DNA of 64,000 nucleotides, taken from the NCBI GenBank assembly GCA_001897855.1, contig MKUO01000001.1:248001-312000 (forward strand), in the 5' to 3' direction. Every line of letters starts with the position of its first letter. Position 1 is the stretch's first letter. The notes beneath the pieces were generated by a model that worked only from the letters and a program-made list of their open reading frames with translations, ran no database searches and was not told where the DNA came from. The translations under genes were made by a program, and so were the position numbers. Shown in pieces: positions 50,958 to 60,218 of the stretch. This DNA is from Bacteroidetes bacterium 43-93. GTDB taxonomy: Bacteria > Bacteroidota > Bacteroidia > Chitinophagales > Chitinophagaceae.

Positions 50958-53900
50958 TTAGCTCACAGGAATTTTTAACTTAATAAGAGTTCCTTCTTCA
51001 GGATAATGTTTATCAATAATGTCAATCTTTATTTTTCTTTTCTCAATAAAATTATAAGCGTCAACACGTTCTCTTATAAGCTGCATACCTCTTGATGTAT
51101 AAGTGTTATTCTTTTTATTTTTGTTATGTAGTTGCTTGGAATTTTCTCTTCCTATGCCATTGTCATCTATTTCACAAAGAATATACTCCTGATCATCTGA
51201 AATAAAAAATGACAGCTTCAGCGCTCCTTTGGTTTGTTTATATACTAGTCCGTGCTTAATAGCATTTTCTATAAAAGGTTGTATTAGCATAGATGGTATT
51301 TTTATGCTGTTTACATTTATCTTATGATCGATACTTACAGAATAATCAAACTTGTCCTCAAAACGCAATCTTTCTAACGATATGTACAGTTTATTCAACT
51401 CAATCTCAGCTTGCAAATAGGTATATTTATTTTTTGATGACTCAAGGAATAACCGCATCAATCTGGCAAACCTTGACAAATAGTTATTAGCCGCTATCTC
51501 GTCATGATTAATTATGTAATGCTGTATTGCATTAAGGGTATTAAAAATAAAATGAGGATTCATTTGAGCTTGCAACGCGTTAAGTTCGAGGGTTGCAATC
51601 TCTAATTGTATTTTATTTTTTTCTCGCTCCTTTTTTACTATATACTTTATTCGGTTATAAACAAAAATGGATACGGCAGTTACTGTAGCAATACCTAACG
51701 CAAACCAGAATATCGGCCTTTGCCATAAAGCAGGATGGATATCAATAAACAAAAATTGGCTTTGGGCGTTCCAATCATTTCCATTTACACTTCCTTCTAA
51801 TAAAAATTTGTATTTACCCGGCGGTATGTTGGTATAATTGGCGTATGGTTGGTCGGCTGAAGTGTATGTCCATTTTTTTTGAAATCCTTCAAGTTTGTAC
51901 CTATATGTATGTGTTTCCGGTTTTGAAAAATCTACAATTGTGAAACCTATATTAATAGTATTTTGTTTATAACTAAGATTAATACTATTATGTTGGGAAA
52001 TTGCGCGTGATGAATCTACTCCCGAAATTTTTAATGACGTTATATAAACAGGGACGCTGTTATAATTTCTTACCTTTATACTATCAGGGGAAAAACTCAC
52101 TATGCCAGATTTCGTACCCAAAAACACTTTATCGTTAGCCGCTATGCTATATGCTTTGAAATTAAAATCTGAGCTTTGCAGGCCGTCTTGTTCACCGAAT
52201 CTATCTATAAGATTTATTTGTTTATCGTAATGATAAAGGCCGTTTACTGTGCTCACCCAAATGGTACCTTTTTTATCAAAAAAAACAGAGGCTACGACAT
52301 TATTTACTAAATTATTAAAATGATTGATCTTGCTTGTATTTAGAGACACAGAGTAAAGACCATTTCCGGTTGTACCTATCCACAAGTTACTGTCTCGATC
52401 TTCAACTATACTCCACACCTGAATTGGCTTAGTATCCTTTAGTATGCATTGTTTAAAACTTAGGTTTTGCACCTTACAAGGTTGTTGGGTGAAGCATAGC
52501 CCGTTACTGGTTCCAAGCCATATGTAGCCATTTTTCGATTCGTAGATATTCCATATAGAATTACCGGTAATTGTATTTTTATCTGAGGAGTGGATGTAAT
52601 GATAAACTCGCTTTGACATCGGATTATATATAAATAAGCCTAGATTATTGCAGCCAATCCAAATGTTTCCATTTGCATCTTCATACAGGCACCATACTTC
52701 GTCAATCCGCGTACTAATACTATCTGGTAAATATTTTGTAAAAATATTAGAGTTGATTTTAAGACAAGAAACTCCTTGTTGCCCGCCAACAAGTAATTTG
52801 CCATTGCGCAACTGTAAAAAACAGTTTACTGTATATTCCGATAAATTTTTATTACAGTAGTGAAGCAAGTATGAACCTGAAAAACGATACTGATTATTCA
52901 ATCTGTTATAGCAAAGTTTATTTACAGCGCCATTGCGCATACCTATCCATAAATTACCTTGTTTGTCTGTATATATTGATCTGACATAATCATGTGTGAT
53001 ATACTTACTTATGCCGTTTGACGCGTATTTATCGAACTGGTATTTATATTTATCTATCTTAAGAAGACCATTATTGGTCCCTAACCATACGATACCTGAG
53101 TTATCAGATAGCATTGTATTTATATCAGTATTGTTTTTTTGGTCTAGTTCATTGATGCTAAAGCTGCTGATATGCTTTCCTTGTAGCGTATACGCACTCA
53201 TTATTACACCATCTGTATAATAAATAATGCTATTACTTAGTGCAATTTTTTGATGAGAAGGACTTCTGAAAAAAGATGGAGTTGGTATTATTGTTTTTAA
53301 CGTATTCTCTTTGATGTTAATTAGGTTACACCCCTTTTGGTTTATGGTAAAGATATCTGCACCTCTGGTGGCAATTGCACTATTATAATCATAAGGGCTT
53401 TCTCCATTGTAGTGCATTATGGAAGCAGTCTTATTTAATTTAGAAAAAGCATAACTCTTAACAGCACATACTAAAATTAATGAATCATCATTTTTTTCAA
53501 CCATGCTTAAAATATTCTCATCAACCGCAATAGGGTAAAAATTTATTTTATCCTTTGTGATACACCCAATCATTCCTTTATCATTAGTTACCCATATAGT
53601 ACCTTTTTTATCCTGGAAAAAGCCGGTGATAGCAGTATTTATAATATTAGGATATACATAAAATCGCAGTTCTTTTTTTGTATATCTGCTTACTAAGCCA
53701 TAACGTGTCCCTATCCATATATTTTTCTCTTTGTCTTCGAAAATGCTCTCTATAGCATTCACTACATTTTGATCACTTTCACCTAAAACGTTTTGCATCC
53801 TGGTGAGCTTAGTTCCATTATACATACACAATCCATTGTATGTCCCTATCCATAGAAGCCCTTCGCTATCCTGTAAAAGAGATAATACGATATTATGAGA

Positions 53901-54011
53901 CAACCCCTGCCTTGTATCTATCTTCTCATAGCTATAATTACTGGTACAAAACTGTGCTGCGCACTGTGTGCTCACAGAAAAAAAACAGAGAAAAAGGAAA
54001 TATTTCAGCAC
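50958..54011 (-). CDS. Propeller-type sensor kinase (Reg_prop, Y_Y_Y, LytS-like His_kinase)
   Basis: A 1017-residue membrane sensor. Signal peptide (LKYFLFLCFFSVSTQCAAQ), then periplasmic beta-propeller repeats of the Reg_prop kind (LLQDSEGLLWIGTYNGL; FEDKEKNIWIGTRYGL; and further copies to about 640). Y_Y_Y domain near 690-755 (YRYKLEGFQKKWTYTSADQPYANYTNIPPG in part), TM at about 768-790, and a LytS-type His_kinase domain with LQAQMNPHFIFNTLNAIQHYI near 820 and a C-terminal ATP-binding end (DDNGIGREN). It lacks the AraC/receiver part of hybrid PUL sensors. Divergent from a LytTR regulator, the likely partner. AT-rich. Confidence 0.93.
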   Translation of the reverse strand: MLKYFLFLCFFSVSTQCAAQFCTSNYSYEKIDTRQGLSHNIVLSLLQDSEGLLWIGTYNGLCMYNGTKLTRMQNVLGESDQNVVNAIESIFEDKEKNIWIGTRYGLVSRYTKKELRFYVYPNIINTAITGFFQDKKGTIWVTNDKGMIGCITKDKINFYPIAVDENILSMVEKNDDSLILVCAVKSYAFSKLNKTASIMHYNGESPYDYNSAIATRGADIFTINQKGCNLINIKENTLKTIIPTPSFFRSPSHQKIALSNSIIYYTDGVIMSAYTLQGKHISSFSINELDQKNNTDINTMLSDNSGIVWLGTNNGLLKIDKYKYQFDKYASNGISKYITHDYVRSIYTDKQGNLWIGMRNGAVNKLCYNRLNNQYRFSGSYLLHYCNKNLSEYTVNCFLQLRNGKLLVGGQQGVSCLKINSNIFTKYLPDSISTRIDEVWCLYEDANGNIWIGCNNLGLFIYNPMSKRVYHYIHSSDKNTITGNSIWNIYESKNGYIWLGTSNGLCFTQQPCKVQNLSFKQCILKDTKPIQVWSIVEDRDSNLWIGTTGNGLYSVSLNTSKINHFNNLVNNVVASVFFDKKGTIWVSTVNGLYHYDKQINLIDRFGEQDGLQSSDFNFKAYSIAANDKVFLGTKSGIVSFSPDSIKVRNYNSVPVYITSLKISGVDSSRAISQHNSINLSYKQNTINIGFTIVDFSKPETHTYRYKLEGFQKKWTYTSADQPYANYTNIPPGKYKFLLEGSVNGNDWNAQSQFLFIDIHPALWQRPIFWFALGIATVTAVSIFVYNRIKYIVKKEREKNKIQLEIATLELNALQAQMNPHFIFNTLNAIQHYIINHDEIAANNYLSRFARLMRLFLESSKNKYTYLQAEIELNKLYISLERLRFEDKFDYSVSIDHKINVNSIKIPSMLIQPFIENAIKHGLVYKQTKGALKLSFFISDDQEYILCEIDDNGIGRENSKQLHNKNKKNNTYTSRGMQLIRERVDAYNFIEKRKIKIDIIDKHYPEEGTLIKLKIPVS

Positions 54012-54150
54012 ATTTAAAGTTGATTAAAATAGTATTCTACATACGTACTGCATTGTTAATTTAGTAAATTAGCGTAAGAACTTTACCTACTAATTAACTA
54101 AAGAAGGTTATTCTAACTATTTACCCGTATCAATATTAAAATTGTCCGCC

Positions 54151-54897
54151 ATGATACGCTCGGTAATTATCGATGATGAGTTGAAAAGCAGGAATACGCT
54201 TTGCACTTTACTATCTAGATACTGTAATAATGTAATTATTAAGGCTGATGCAGATAACGTTGAACACGGTACAACCCTTGTTCAGCAACTAAAGCCCGAA
54301 CTCGTTTTTCTGGATATTAATATGCCAGGGGGAGATGGTTTTATGTTATTTGAAAATGTAAAAAACATAGCTTTTGAGGTAATATTTGTCACTGCATATA
54401 GCGAATATTCACTTAATGCTATTAAGGTTTCCGCTATAGATTATCTCCTCAAACCTATTAACATATCTGAACTACAATTGGCTGTACAAAAAGCAGAAGA
54501 ACGAATATTGGAGAAAAAAGGCTTCTATAATGTACAAACAATCGTAAATCAACTTACACAGAAAACAGCAAATCCCGACACGATAGCGGTTCCAGTAAAT
54601 GATGGATTACGTTTTATTGCTCTGAACAATATTATAAGAATGAAGGCAGTAGGCAGTTATACACAAATCTTTTGTCTTGATAAAATGACTATACTCAGTT
54701 CAAAACCGATTAAAGATTACGAGGAGTTACTACCTTCGATACAATTTTTCAGAGTTCATCATTCACATGTTATCAATTTGTCACTAATAAAACATTATCA
54801 CCGAGGTGATGGAGGGTATGTGACTATGGTTGACGGTTCCGTTGTTGATATTTCCAAGCGAAGAAAGAAAGACTTTTTAGGCTTGTTTGAAGCTTAA
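54151..54897 (+). CDS. LytTR-family response regulator
   Basis: A 248-residue regulator: receiver at 1-117 with D55 in FLDINMPGGDG, and LytTR DNA-binding domain at about 145-245 (YTQIFCLDKMTILSSKPIKDYEELL, FFRVHHSHVINL--I). The ATG at 54151 is preferred over an upstream TTG. LytTR proteins bind paired direct repeats. Divergent from the propeller kinase, 139 bp between starts; they are a cognate pair by context. The target is not evident in the window. Confidence 0.93.
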   Translation: MIRSVIIDDELKSRNTLCTLLSRYCNNVIIKADADNVEHGTTLVQQLKPELVFLDINMPGGDGFMLFENVKNIAFEVIFVTAYSEYSLNAIKVSAIDYLLKPINISELQLAVQKAEERILEKKGFYNVQTIVNQLTQKTANPDTIAVPVNDGLRFIALNNIIRMKAVGSYTQIFCLDKMTILSSKPIKDYEELLPSIQFFRVHHSHVINLSLIKHYHRGDGGYVTMVDGSVVDISKRRKKDFLGLFEA

Positions 54898-54898
54898 T

Positions 54899-54930
54899 AA
54901 TTAGCCGGAATCGGGTACCGGCTTATTGTA
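54899..54930 (+). terminator. Terminator after the LytTR gene
   Basis: AATTAGCCGG pairs with CCGGCTTATT (one mismatch), loop of 9, at the stop codon of the LytTR gene. The U-tract is weak. Confidence 0.55.
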
Positions 54931-55052
54931 TTAGGATACAATATCCGGCACATCATGAAAGTTCGTCCAAATGAACCTGGGAAGAGTTATTATATTTTTA
55001 TGCTACTATTTGTAAAACAAATATTGTCGCTTTATAAAAGGTGTACTTTTGC

Positions 55053-55065
55053 TTAACAGTGTTAA
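55053..55065. promoter_or_regulatory. TetR operator before the second TetR gene
   Basis: TTAACAGTGTTAA, a perfect odd palindrome (TTAACA, centre G, TGTTAA), 19 bp before the GTG start. The same 13-mer in reverse orientation (TTAACACTGTTAA) precedes the pump operon at 55771. Confidence 0.75.
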
Positions 55066-55084
55066 ATAAGTTAATCGTGTAAAC

Positions 55085-55687
55085 GTGGGTAGTAAAGAAC
55101 GTATTCTGCGCAAAAAGGAGGATGTTAAAAAGAACATTCTTAACGCAGGATGGAATATTGTGAAGAAGGAGGGTTGGCAGGCACTATCTATGCGCAGAAT
55201 TGCTGATGCCATAGAGTATACCGCGCCAATCATTTACGGATACTTCGATAATAAAGATGCACTGCTAACCGAGTTTACCCGACAGGGATACTTACATCTT
55301 GCTGCCAGGCTCAACGAAGCGAAAAGTAAGCATAGGCTTCCGGCAAAACAATTAGAAGCAATGTGGCTTGCCTACTGGAACTTTGCCTTTGATGAGCGGG
55401 AATATTACAAATTGATGTATGGTGTAGAAGTAAACTGTTGCAACTGTAAAACAAATTATTTGGCTGAGGAAGAGTTGCCATCCGCCATATTTACAGAGGT
55501 AATACAAACCCTTATTGATAACAGTAAAAACCCACAAACCAATGCATGTAAAAAATATTACACTTTCTGGTCTGTTATACATGGCCTGATCAGTATCAAC
55601 ATCGTCAATAAAGGACAAACTGACGAATTGAACCAGGAGATCTTAAAAGATGCCATTACAGGTATCATCAGGACCATTGTAGAATAG
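55085..55687 (+). CDS. TetR/AcrR-family repressor of the second RND pump
   Basis: A 200-residue regulator with the TetR HTH: ILNAGWNIVKKEGWQALSMRRIADAIEYTAPIIYGYFDNKDALL (key residues G--ALSMRRIA, IYGYF-NK). The C-terminal domain has Cys residues (VNCCNCKTNY near residue 118), unusual for this position and possibly metal- or thiol-responsive. The start is GTG 55085; no closer ATG exists. It lies just before the adaptor-permease-channel operon, and shared TTAACA operators suggest it represses both itself and the pump. Confidence 0.9.
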   Translation: MGSKERILRKKEDVKKNILNAGWNIVKKEGWQALSMRRIADAIEYTAPIIYGYFDNKDALLTEFTRQGYLHLAARLNEAKSKHRLPAKQLEAMWLAYWNFAFDEREYYKLMYGVEVNCCNCKTNYLAEEELPSAIFTEVIQTLIDNSKNPQTNACKKYYTFWSVIHGLISINIVNKGQTDELNQEILKDAITGIIRTIVE

Positions 55688-55727
55688 TCCCCCATCATTC
55701 TTACAATAGTAATTAGTGTTGCATTTT

Positions 55728-55800
55728 GTTAACTGAGTTAACAGGCAATTAAAAATTTAGTTTCAATTATTTAACACTGTTAAGTTATCTAACACCGTTT
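55728..55800 (+). promoter_or_regulatory. Operator cluster before the second RND efflux operon
   Basis: Three related sites: GTTAAC-N3-GTTAAC (55728-55742), TTAACACTGTTAA (55771-55783) and a degenerate TAACACCGTTTA (55790-55801) abutting the start codon. The last two resemble the site before tetR, so the pump genes are probably repressed by that TetR. Confidence 0.7.
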
Positions 55801-56943
55801 ATGAGAAATATAATATATACTATCGTCGTGTCTGTACTGCTATATGGCTGCAAATCTGCACCAGCGGCAAATGGCGGAGACCAACCACAGGAATTGCCCG
55901 TGGTGGCAATTACAACCCAGGATGCATCCATTTACCAGGAGTTCAACGCTTCTATAGAAGGGACGAAGAACATAGATGTACGTCCGCAGGTAGATGGGTA
56001 CCTGGAAAAAATATACGTTGATGAAGGTGCCCACGTAAGCAAAGGGCAGCTGTTGTTCAAAATTGATGACAAGCCTTACCAGGAACAATTGCGCAATGCG
56101 AATGCCAGCTTGTTGGCTGCCAAAGCCAATATGGAGAATGCGCGCATCAATGTTGACAAATTAACTCCTCTTCTGGAACATAATCTTGTATCTAATGTAC
56201 AGGTGCAAAGTGCAAAGGCTGCGTATGATGCAGCAAAAGCAAGCGTAGCACAGGCTGAAGCTGTGGTAAGTAACGCGCGCATCAACCTTGGGTATACCAA
56301 TATTACGGCCGAGGTAGACGGCTATATAGGAAGAATGCCGTACAAGCCGGGCAGCCTTGTAGGCCGTTCATCTCCCGATCCGCTTACTGTATTGTCAGAG
56401 ATACAAAATATGTATGCCTACTTTTCTTTGAGCGAGAACGATTTCATAAAGTTCAAAGAGCAATTTGATGGCAATACTATAGAGGAGAAGATAAAGCATA
56501 TGCCTGCCGTAGAGCTGGTGCTGGCTGATAACACTGTATATCCATCAAAAGGAACCGTGGAACTGGCAGAAGGACAATTTAACAGGACCATGGGAACTAT
56601 TAGCTTCCGTGCAGTATTCCCAAACACAAATGGGCTGCTCCGCTCGGGAAATACGGGCAGGATCCGTATTCCTCAAACTTTGTCTGCGGTACTAGTAGTA
56701 CCACAAGAAGCTACTTACGAGATACAAGATAAAATATTTGTATTCAGGGTTGCAGACAGCAATAAGGTGATCAGTGAGCCTATCAACGTTAGCGGTAAGG
56801 CAGGCAACTACTACCTGGTAGACAAGGGGGTAAAGTCGGGCGATAAAATCGTCCTTGCGGGGTTAGACCGTTTGAGGGATGGTGCCGCTATCAAGCCTAT
56901 AGAAATTTCTACCGACAGTCTGCTAAAAGCAAACCCGCTCTAG
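55801..56943 (+). CDS. RND efflux periplasmic adaptor (lipoprotein), second pump
   Basis: A 380-residue AcrA-like adaptor, lipoprotein by MRNIIYTIVVSVLLYGC (Cys at 17). Lipoyl halves: VDGYLEKIYVDEGAHVSKGQLLF and AEVDGYIGRMPYKPGSLVG (key residues GYLEKIYVDEG--V--GQLLF, DG-IG). The alpha hairpin has NARINVDKLTPLLEHNLVS. It differs from the first adaptor enough to be an old paralogue. First gene of the TetR-controlled operon, 113 bp after tetR. Confidence 0.93.
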   Translation: MRNIIYTIVVSVLLYGCKSAPAANGGDQPQELPVVAITTQDASIYQEFNASIEGTKNIDVRPQVDGYLEKIYVDEGAHVSKGQLLFKIDDKPYQEQLRNANASLLAAKANMENARINVDKLTPLLEHNLVSNVQVQSAKAAYDAAKASVAQAEAVVSNARINLGYTNITAEVDGYIGRMPYKPGSLVGRSSPDPLTVLSEIQNMYAYFSLSENDFIKFKEQFDGNTIEEKIKHMPAVELVLADNTVYPSKGTVELAEGQFNRTMGTISFRAVFPNTNGLLRSGNTGRIRIPQTLSAVLVVPQEATYEIQDKIFVFRVADSNKVISEPINVSGKAGNYYLVDKGVKSGDKIVLAGLDRLRDGAAIKPIEISTDSLLKANPL

Positions 56944-57004
56944 TCAATGAGGCATTCACACATTCAATCTAAACTGAGGTTATAACCACAGAAAAAAATT
57001 CTAC

Positions 57005-60000
57005 ATGTTCAGGAAATTTATAGAACGGCCGGTATTATCAACGGTCATATCCATCATATTGCTTTTACTGGGGGGGCTTTCACTGTTCTCACTCCCCATT
57101 ACTTTGTTCCCTGATATTGCACCTCCGTGTGTACAGGTGACAGCCAACTACCCGGGTGCGAATGCTGAGGTAGTGGCACGCTCAGTAGCAACCCCATTGG
57201 AAGAAGCCATCAATGGGGTAGAGAACATGACGTACATGACCTCCAACTCCAGCAATGATGGTAGCCTTACTCTAAGTGTTTACTTCAAACAGGGTACTAA
57301 CCCGGATATAGCAGCGGTAAACGTTCAGAACAGGGTATCAAAAGCTACCAGTCAGATACCACAGGAAGTGATACAGGCAGGTATCTCTACACAGAAGCAA
57401 CAGAATAGTATCATCATGTTCGTGGCATTATCAAGTTCTGATACCATCTACAATGAGACCTTCCTGCTCAACTATATTAAAATAAACCTGGTACCTCAAT
57501 TGCAGCGTATCCCCGGTGTAGGCGAAGCTCAACCTTTTGGTGCACGCGATTATTCCATGCGTATATGGCTAAAACCTGATAGGCTTGCAGCACTTGGCTT
57601 ATCGCCACAGGATGTGACCAACGCGGTGAGAGACCAGAGCCTGGAAGCAGCGCCCGGGCGCTTTGGACAAAGTAGCACTGAAGCAATTGAATATGTGCTG
57701 AAGTATAAGGGAAAGCTTAATAAGAATGAAGACTATGAGAATATTATTGTGCGCTCGAATAGCGATGGATCTTTTGTAAGGCTGAAAGACGTAGCGAGGG
57801 TAGAATTTGGTTCTTATATCTACTCATCAAATGGTAAGCTTAATGGAAATGCCACATCCGGTGTTGCAGTGTTCCAGACTGCAGGTAGCAATGCTAATGC
57901 TATTCTTACAGAAGCACAAAAGCAGCTGAAGCAGTTCTCGGCCAATTTGCCAAGGGGAGTGCATGCTACGGTAATGTATAATTCAAAGGAATTCCTTGAT
58001 GCTTCTATACATCAGGTTACAGAAACATTGCTGGAAGCCTTTGTGCTGGTGTTCATCGTAGTATTTATATTCCTGCAAGATCTGCGTTCTACACTGATCC
58101 CTGCTATTGCAGTGCCGGTGGCGATCATAGGTACCTTCTTTTTCATGCAATTGTTTGGATTTACGATCAACTTGCTAACGCTCTTTGCTTTGGTACTGGC
58201 GATAGGTGTAGTGGTGGATGATGCCATCGTAGTGGTAGAAGCGGTACACTCTAAGATGGAGCATACCAAACAATCGGCAAGGCTGGCAACCATCAGTTCT
58301 ATGAATGAGATATCAGGTGCCATCATATCCATTACGTTGGTGATGGCCGCTGTGTTTGTGCCGGTTGGGTTTATGCAGGGGCCAACCGGGGTGTTCTACA
58401 GACAGTTTGCCTTCACGCTGGCTATTGCGATCATCATATCAGCTGTTAACGCACTTACACTGAGTCCGGCGTTATGTGCCTTGTTCCTTAAGAACAATCA
58501 TGCTGTTGGTGAAGGTGGTGAGAAAAAGGGATTTGGTAAGCGTTTCTTTGAAGCGTTTAATGTGGGATTCAACGCTGTAACAGAAAGATATAAGCGTAGT
58601 ATACAATTGCTGTTGAAGCGTAAGTGGATAGCTATTGGTGGTATTGCGGTAATAGCTGTGGCTAGTTTGTTCCTGCTAAAAACCACACCTACAGGGTTTA
58701 TACCAACAGAAGACCAAGGCTTTATCCTTTATGCTGTAAAGACACCTCCGGGCAGTTCTCTGGACAGAACGCATAAAGCTATGGCTAAGATCGATAGTAT
58801 TGTTAAAGCCGATCCTGCTGCAGATAAAAGATATATTGTAGAAGGGATGAACTTTATCTCTAATGCAAATGCATCGCCATATGGTGCAGGCTTTATCAGG
58901 CTGAAGCCTTATGGCCAACGCGGAGAGGTAAATGATTTTCAGCAGATATCTAACAGGCTTTCGCAGAAAGTAAGCCAGGTAAAAGATGCTAACGCTTTCT
59001 TCTTTACATTCCCTACGGTACAAGGGTTTGGTAATGTAAGTGGGTTTGAATTTATGTTGCAGGATCGCAACAGCGGATCGCTTGACAAACTGAATGAAAC
59101 GGCCAATAAATTCATTGGCGCTCTTATGGGGCGTAAAGAGATCGCGTATGCCTTCACTACGTTCGCAACAGGGAACCCGCAATATGAATTGCAGATAGAC
59201 AACGCACGGGCCAAACAACTGGGTGTATCTGTGAGTGAGTTGCTGAGGACCTTACAAATATATTTTGGTAGTAGCTTCGTTGGCGATTTTAACCGTTTTG
59301 GTAAATATTACCGCGTGATGGCTCAGGCGGACATCGCCTACCGTACAGACCCTTCTTCCCTTAATGGTATCTATGTGAAAAACGAACAGGGTAATATGGT
59401 GCCAGCGAATACGCTCGTTACATTGAAAAAGGTGTATGGTCCGGAAACTGTGACCCGTAATAACCTCTTTAATGCGGTGACGATAAATGGTGTTCCGAAA
59501 CCTGGGTACAGCACCGGTGACGCTATACGTGCGGTTCAGGAAACAGCGGCACAAGCGCTGCCACGAGGTTATACCTACGAGTGGACCGGTATGACGCGTG
59601 AAGAAGTACAATCCGGCTCACAAATAGTTTTCATATTTATACTGAGCCTGATATTTGTTTACTTCCTTTTGTCAGCACAATATGAGAGTTATATACTGCC
59701 ACTTGCCGTGATCACGACTATACCGTTAGGTGTATTTGGTGTAATGCTGTTCATCAACCTTATGGGTATTGAAAATAATATCTATGTGCAGGTAGGTCTT
59801 ATCATGCTTATAGGGTTGCTGTCTAAAAATGCGATACTTATAGTAGAATATGCAGTGCAAAGAAGACGTGCCGGTATGGGGCTGGTACAAGCAGCCATAC
59901 AGGCATCTGTATTGAGGCTTAGACCAATATTAATGACCTCATTCGCATTTATAGCAGGCTTACTTCCTTTGCTCAGCGTTCACGGTGCATCCGCTCTTGG

Positions 60001-60196
60001 TAATAAATCGATAGGTGGCGGTGCTGTTGGCGGTATGCTTACCGGAGTAGTGTTTGGTGTATTTGTAATACCTGTGCTGTTTGTGATCTTCCAGCATTTG
60101 CAGGAACGCGTTAGTAAAAAACGCCGTCATAGAGAAGCCCTGGATGGTAATGCATTGCATGTAAATGACGGAGCAATAGAAATAGAAAAATATTAG
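57005..60196 (+). CDS. RND efflux permease, HAE1 family, second pump
   Basis: A 1063-residue inner-membrane antiporter. Start motif SLPITLFPDIAPPCVQV; TM4 with IGVVVDDAIVVVEAVHSKM; TM10 with LLSKNAILIVEYAVQRR carrying the Lys of the proton relay. Periplasmic loops are complete. It resembles the first permease throughout but with about one third to one half identity by eye, so the two pumps are not recent duplicates. Substrate unknown. It lies 61 bp after the adaptor. Confidence 0.95.
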   Translation: MFRKFIERPVLSTVISIILLLLGGLSLFSLPITLFPDIAPPCVQVTANYPGANAEVVARSVATPLEEAINGVENMTYMTSNSSNDGSLTLSVYFKQGTNPDIAAVNVQNRVSKATSQIPQEVIQAGISTQKQQNSIIMFVALSSSDTIYNETFLLNYIKINLVPQLQRIPGVGEAQPFGARDYSMRIWLKPDRLAALGLSPQDVTNAVRDQSLEAAPGRFGQSSTEAIEYVLKYKGKLNKNEDYENIIVRSNSDGSFVRLKDVARVEFGSYIYSSNGKLNGNATSGVAVFQTAGSNANAILTEAQKQLKQFSANLPRGVHATVMYNSKEFLDASIHQVTETLLEAFVLVFIVVFIFLQDLRSTLIPAIAVPVAIIGTFFFMQLFGFTINLLTLFALVLAIGVVVDDAIVVVEAVHSKMEHTKQSARLATISSMNEISGAIISITLVMAAVFVPVGFMQGPTGVFYRQFAFTLAIAIIISAVNALTLSPALCALFLKNNHAVGEGGEKKGFGKRFFEAFNVGFNAVTERYKRSIQLLLKRKWIAIGGIAVIAVASLFLLKTTPTGFIPTEDQGFILYAVKTPPGSSLDRTHKAMAKIDSIVKADPAADKRYIVEGMNFISNANASPYGAGFIRLKPYGQRGEVNDFQQISNRLSQKVSQVKDANAFFFTFPTVQGFGNVSGFEFMLQDRNSGSLDKLNETANKFIGALMGRKEIAYAFTTFATGNPQYELQIDNARAKQLGVSVSELLRTLQIYFGSSFVGDFNRFGKYYRVMAQADIAYRTDPSSLNGIYVKNEQGNMVPANTLVTLKKVYGPETVTRNNLFNAVTINGVPKPGYSTGDAIRAVQETAAQALPRGYTYEWTGMTREEVQSGSQIVFIFILSLIFVYFLLSAQYESYILPLAVITTIPLGVFGVMLFINLMGIENNIYVQVGLIMLIGLLSKNAILIVEYAVQRRRAGMGLVQAAIQASVLRLRPILMTSFAFIAGLLPLLSVHGASALGNKSIGGGAVGGMLTGVVFGVFVIPVLFVIFQHLQERVSKKRRHREALDGNALHVNDGAIEIEKY

Positions 60197-60218
60197 TAAC
60201 CTTTTTGAATAACGGAAA

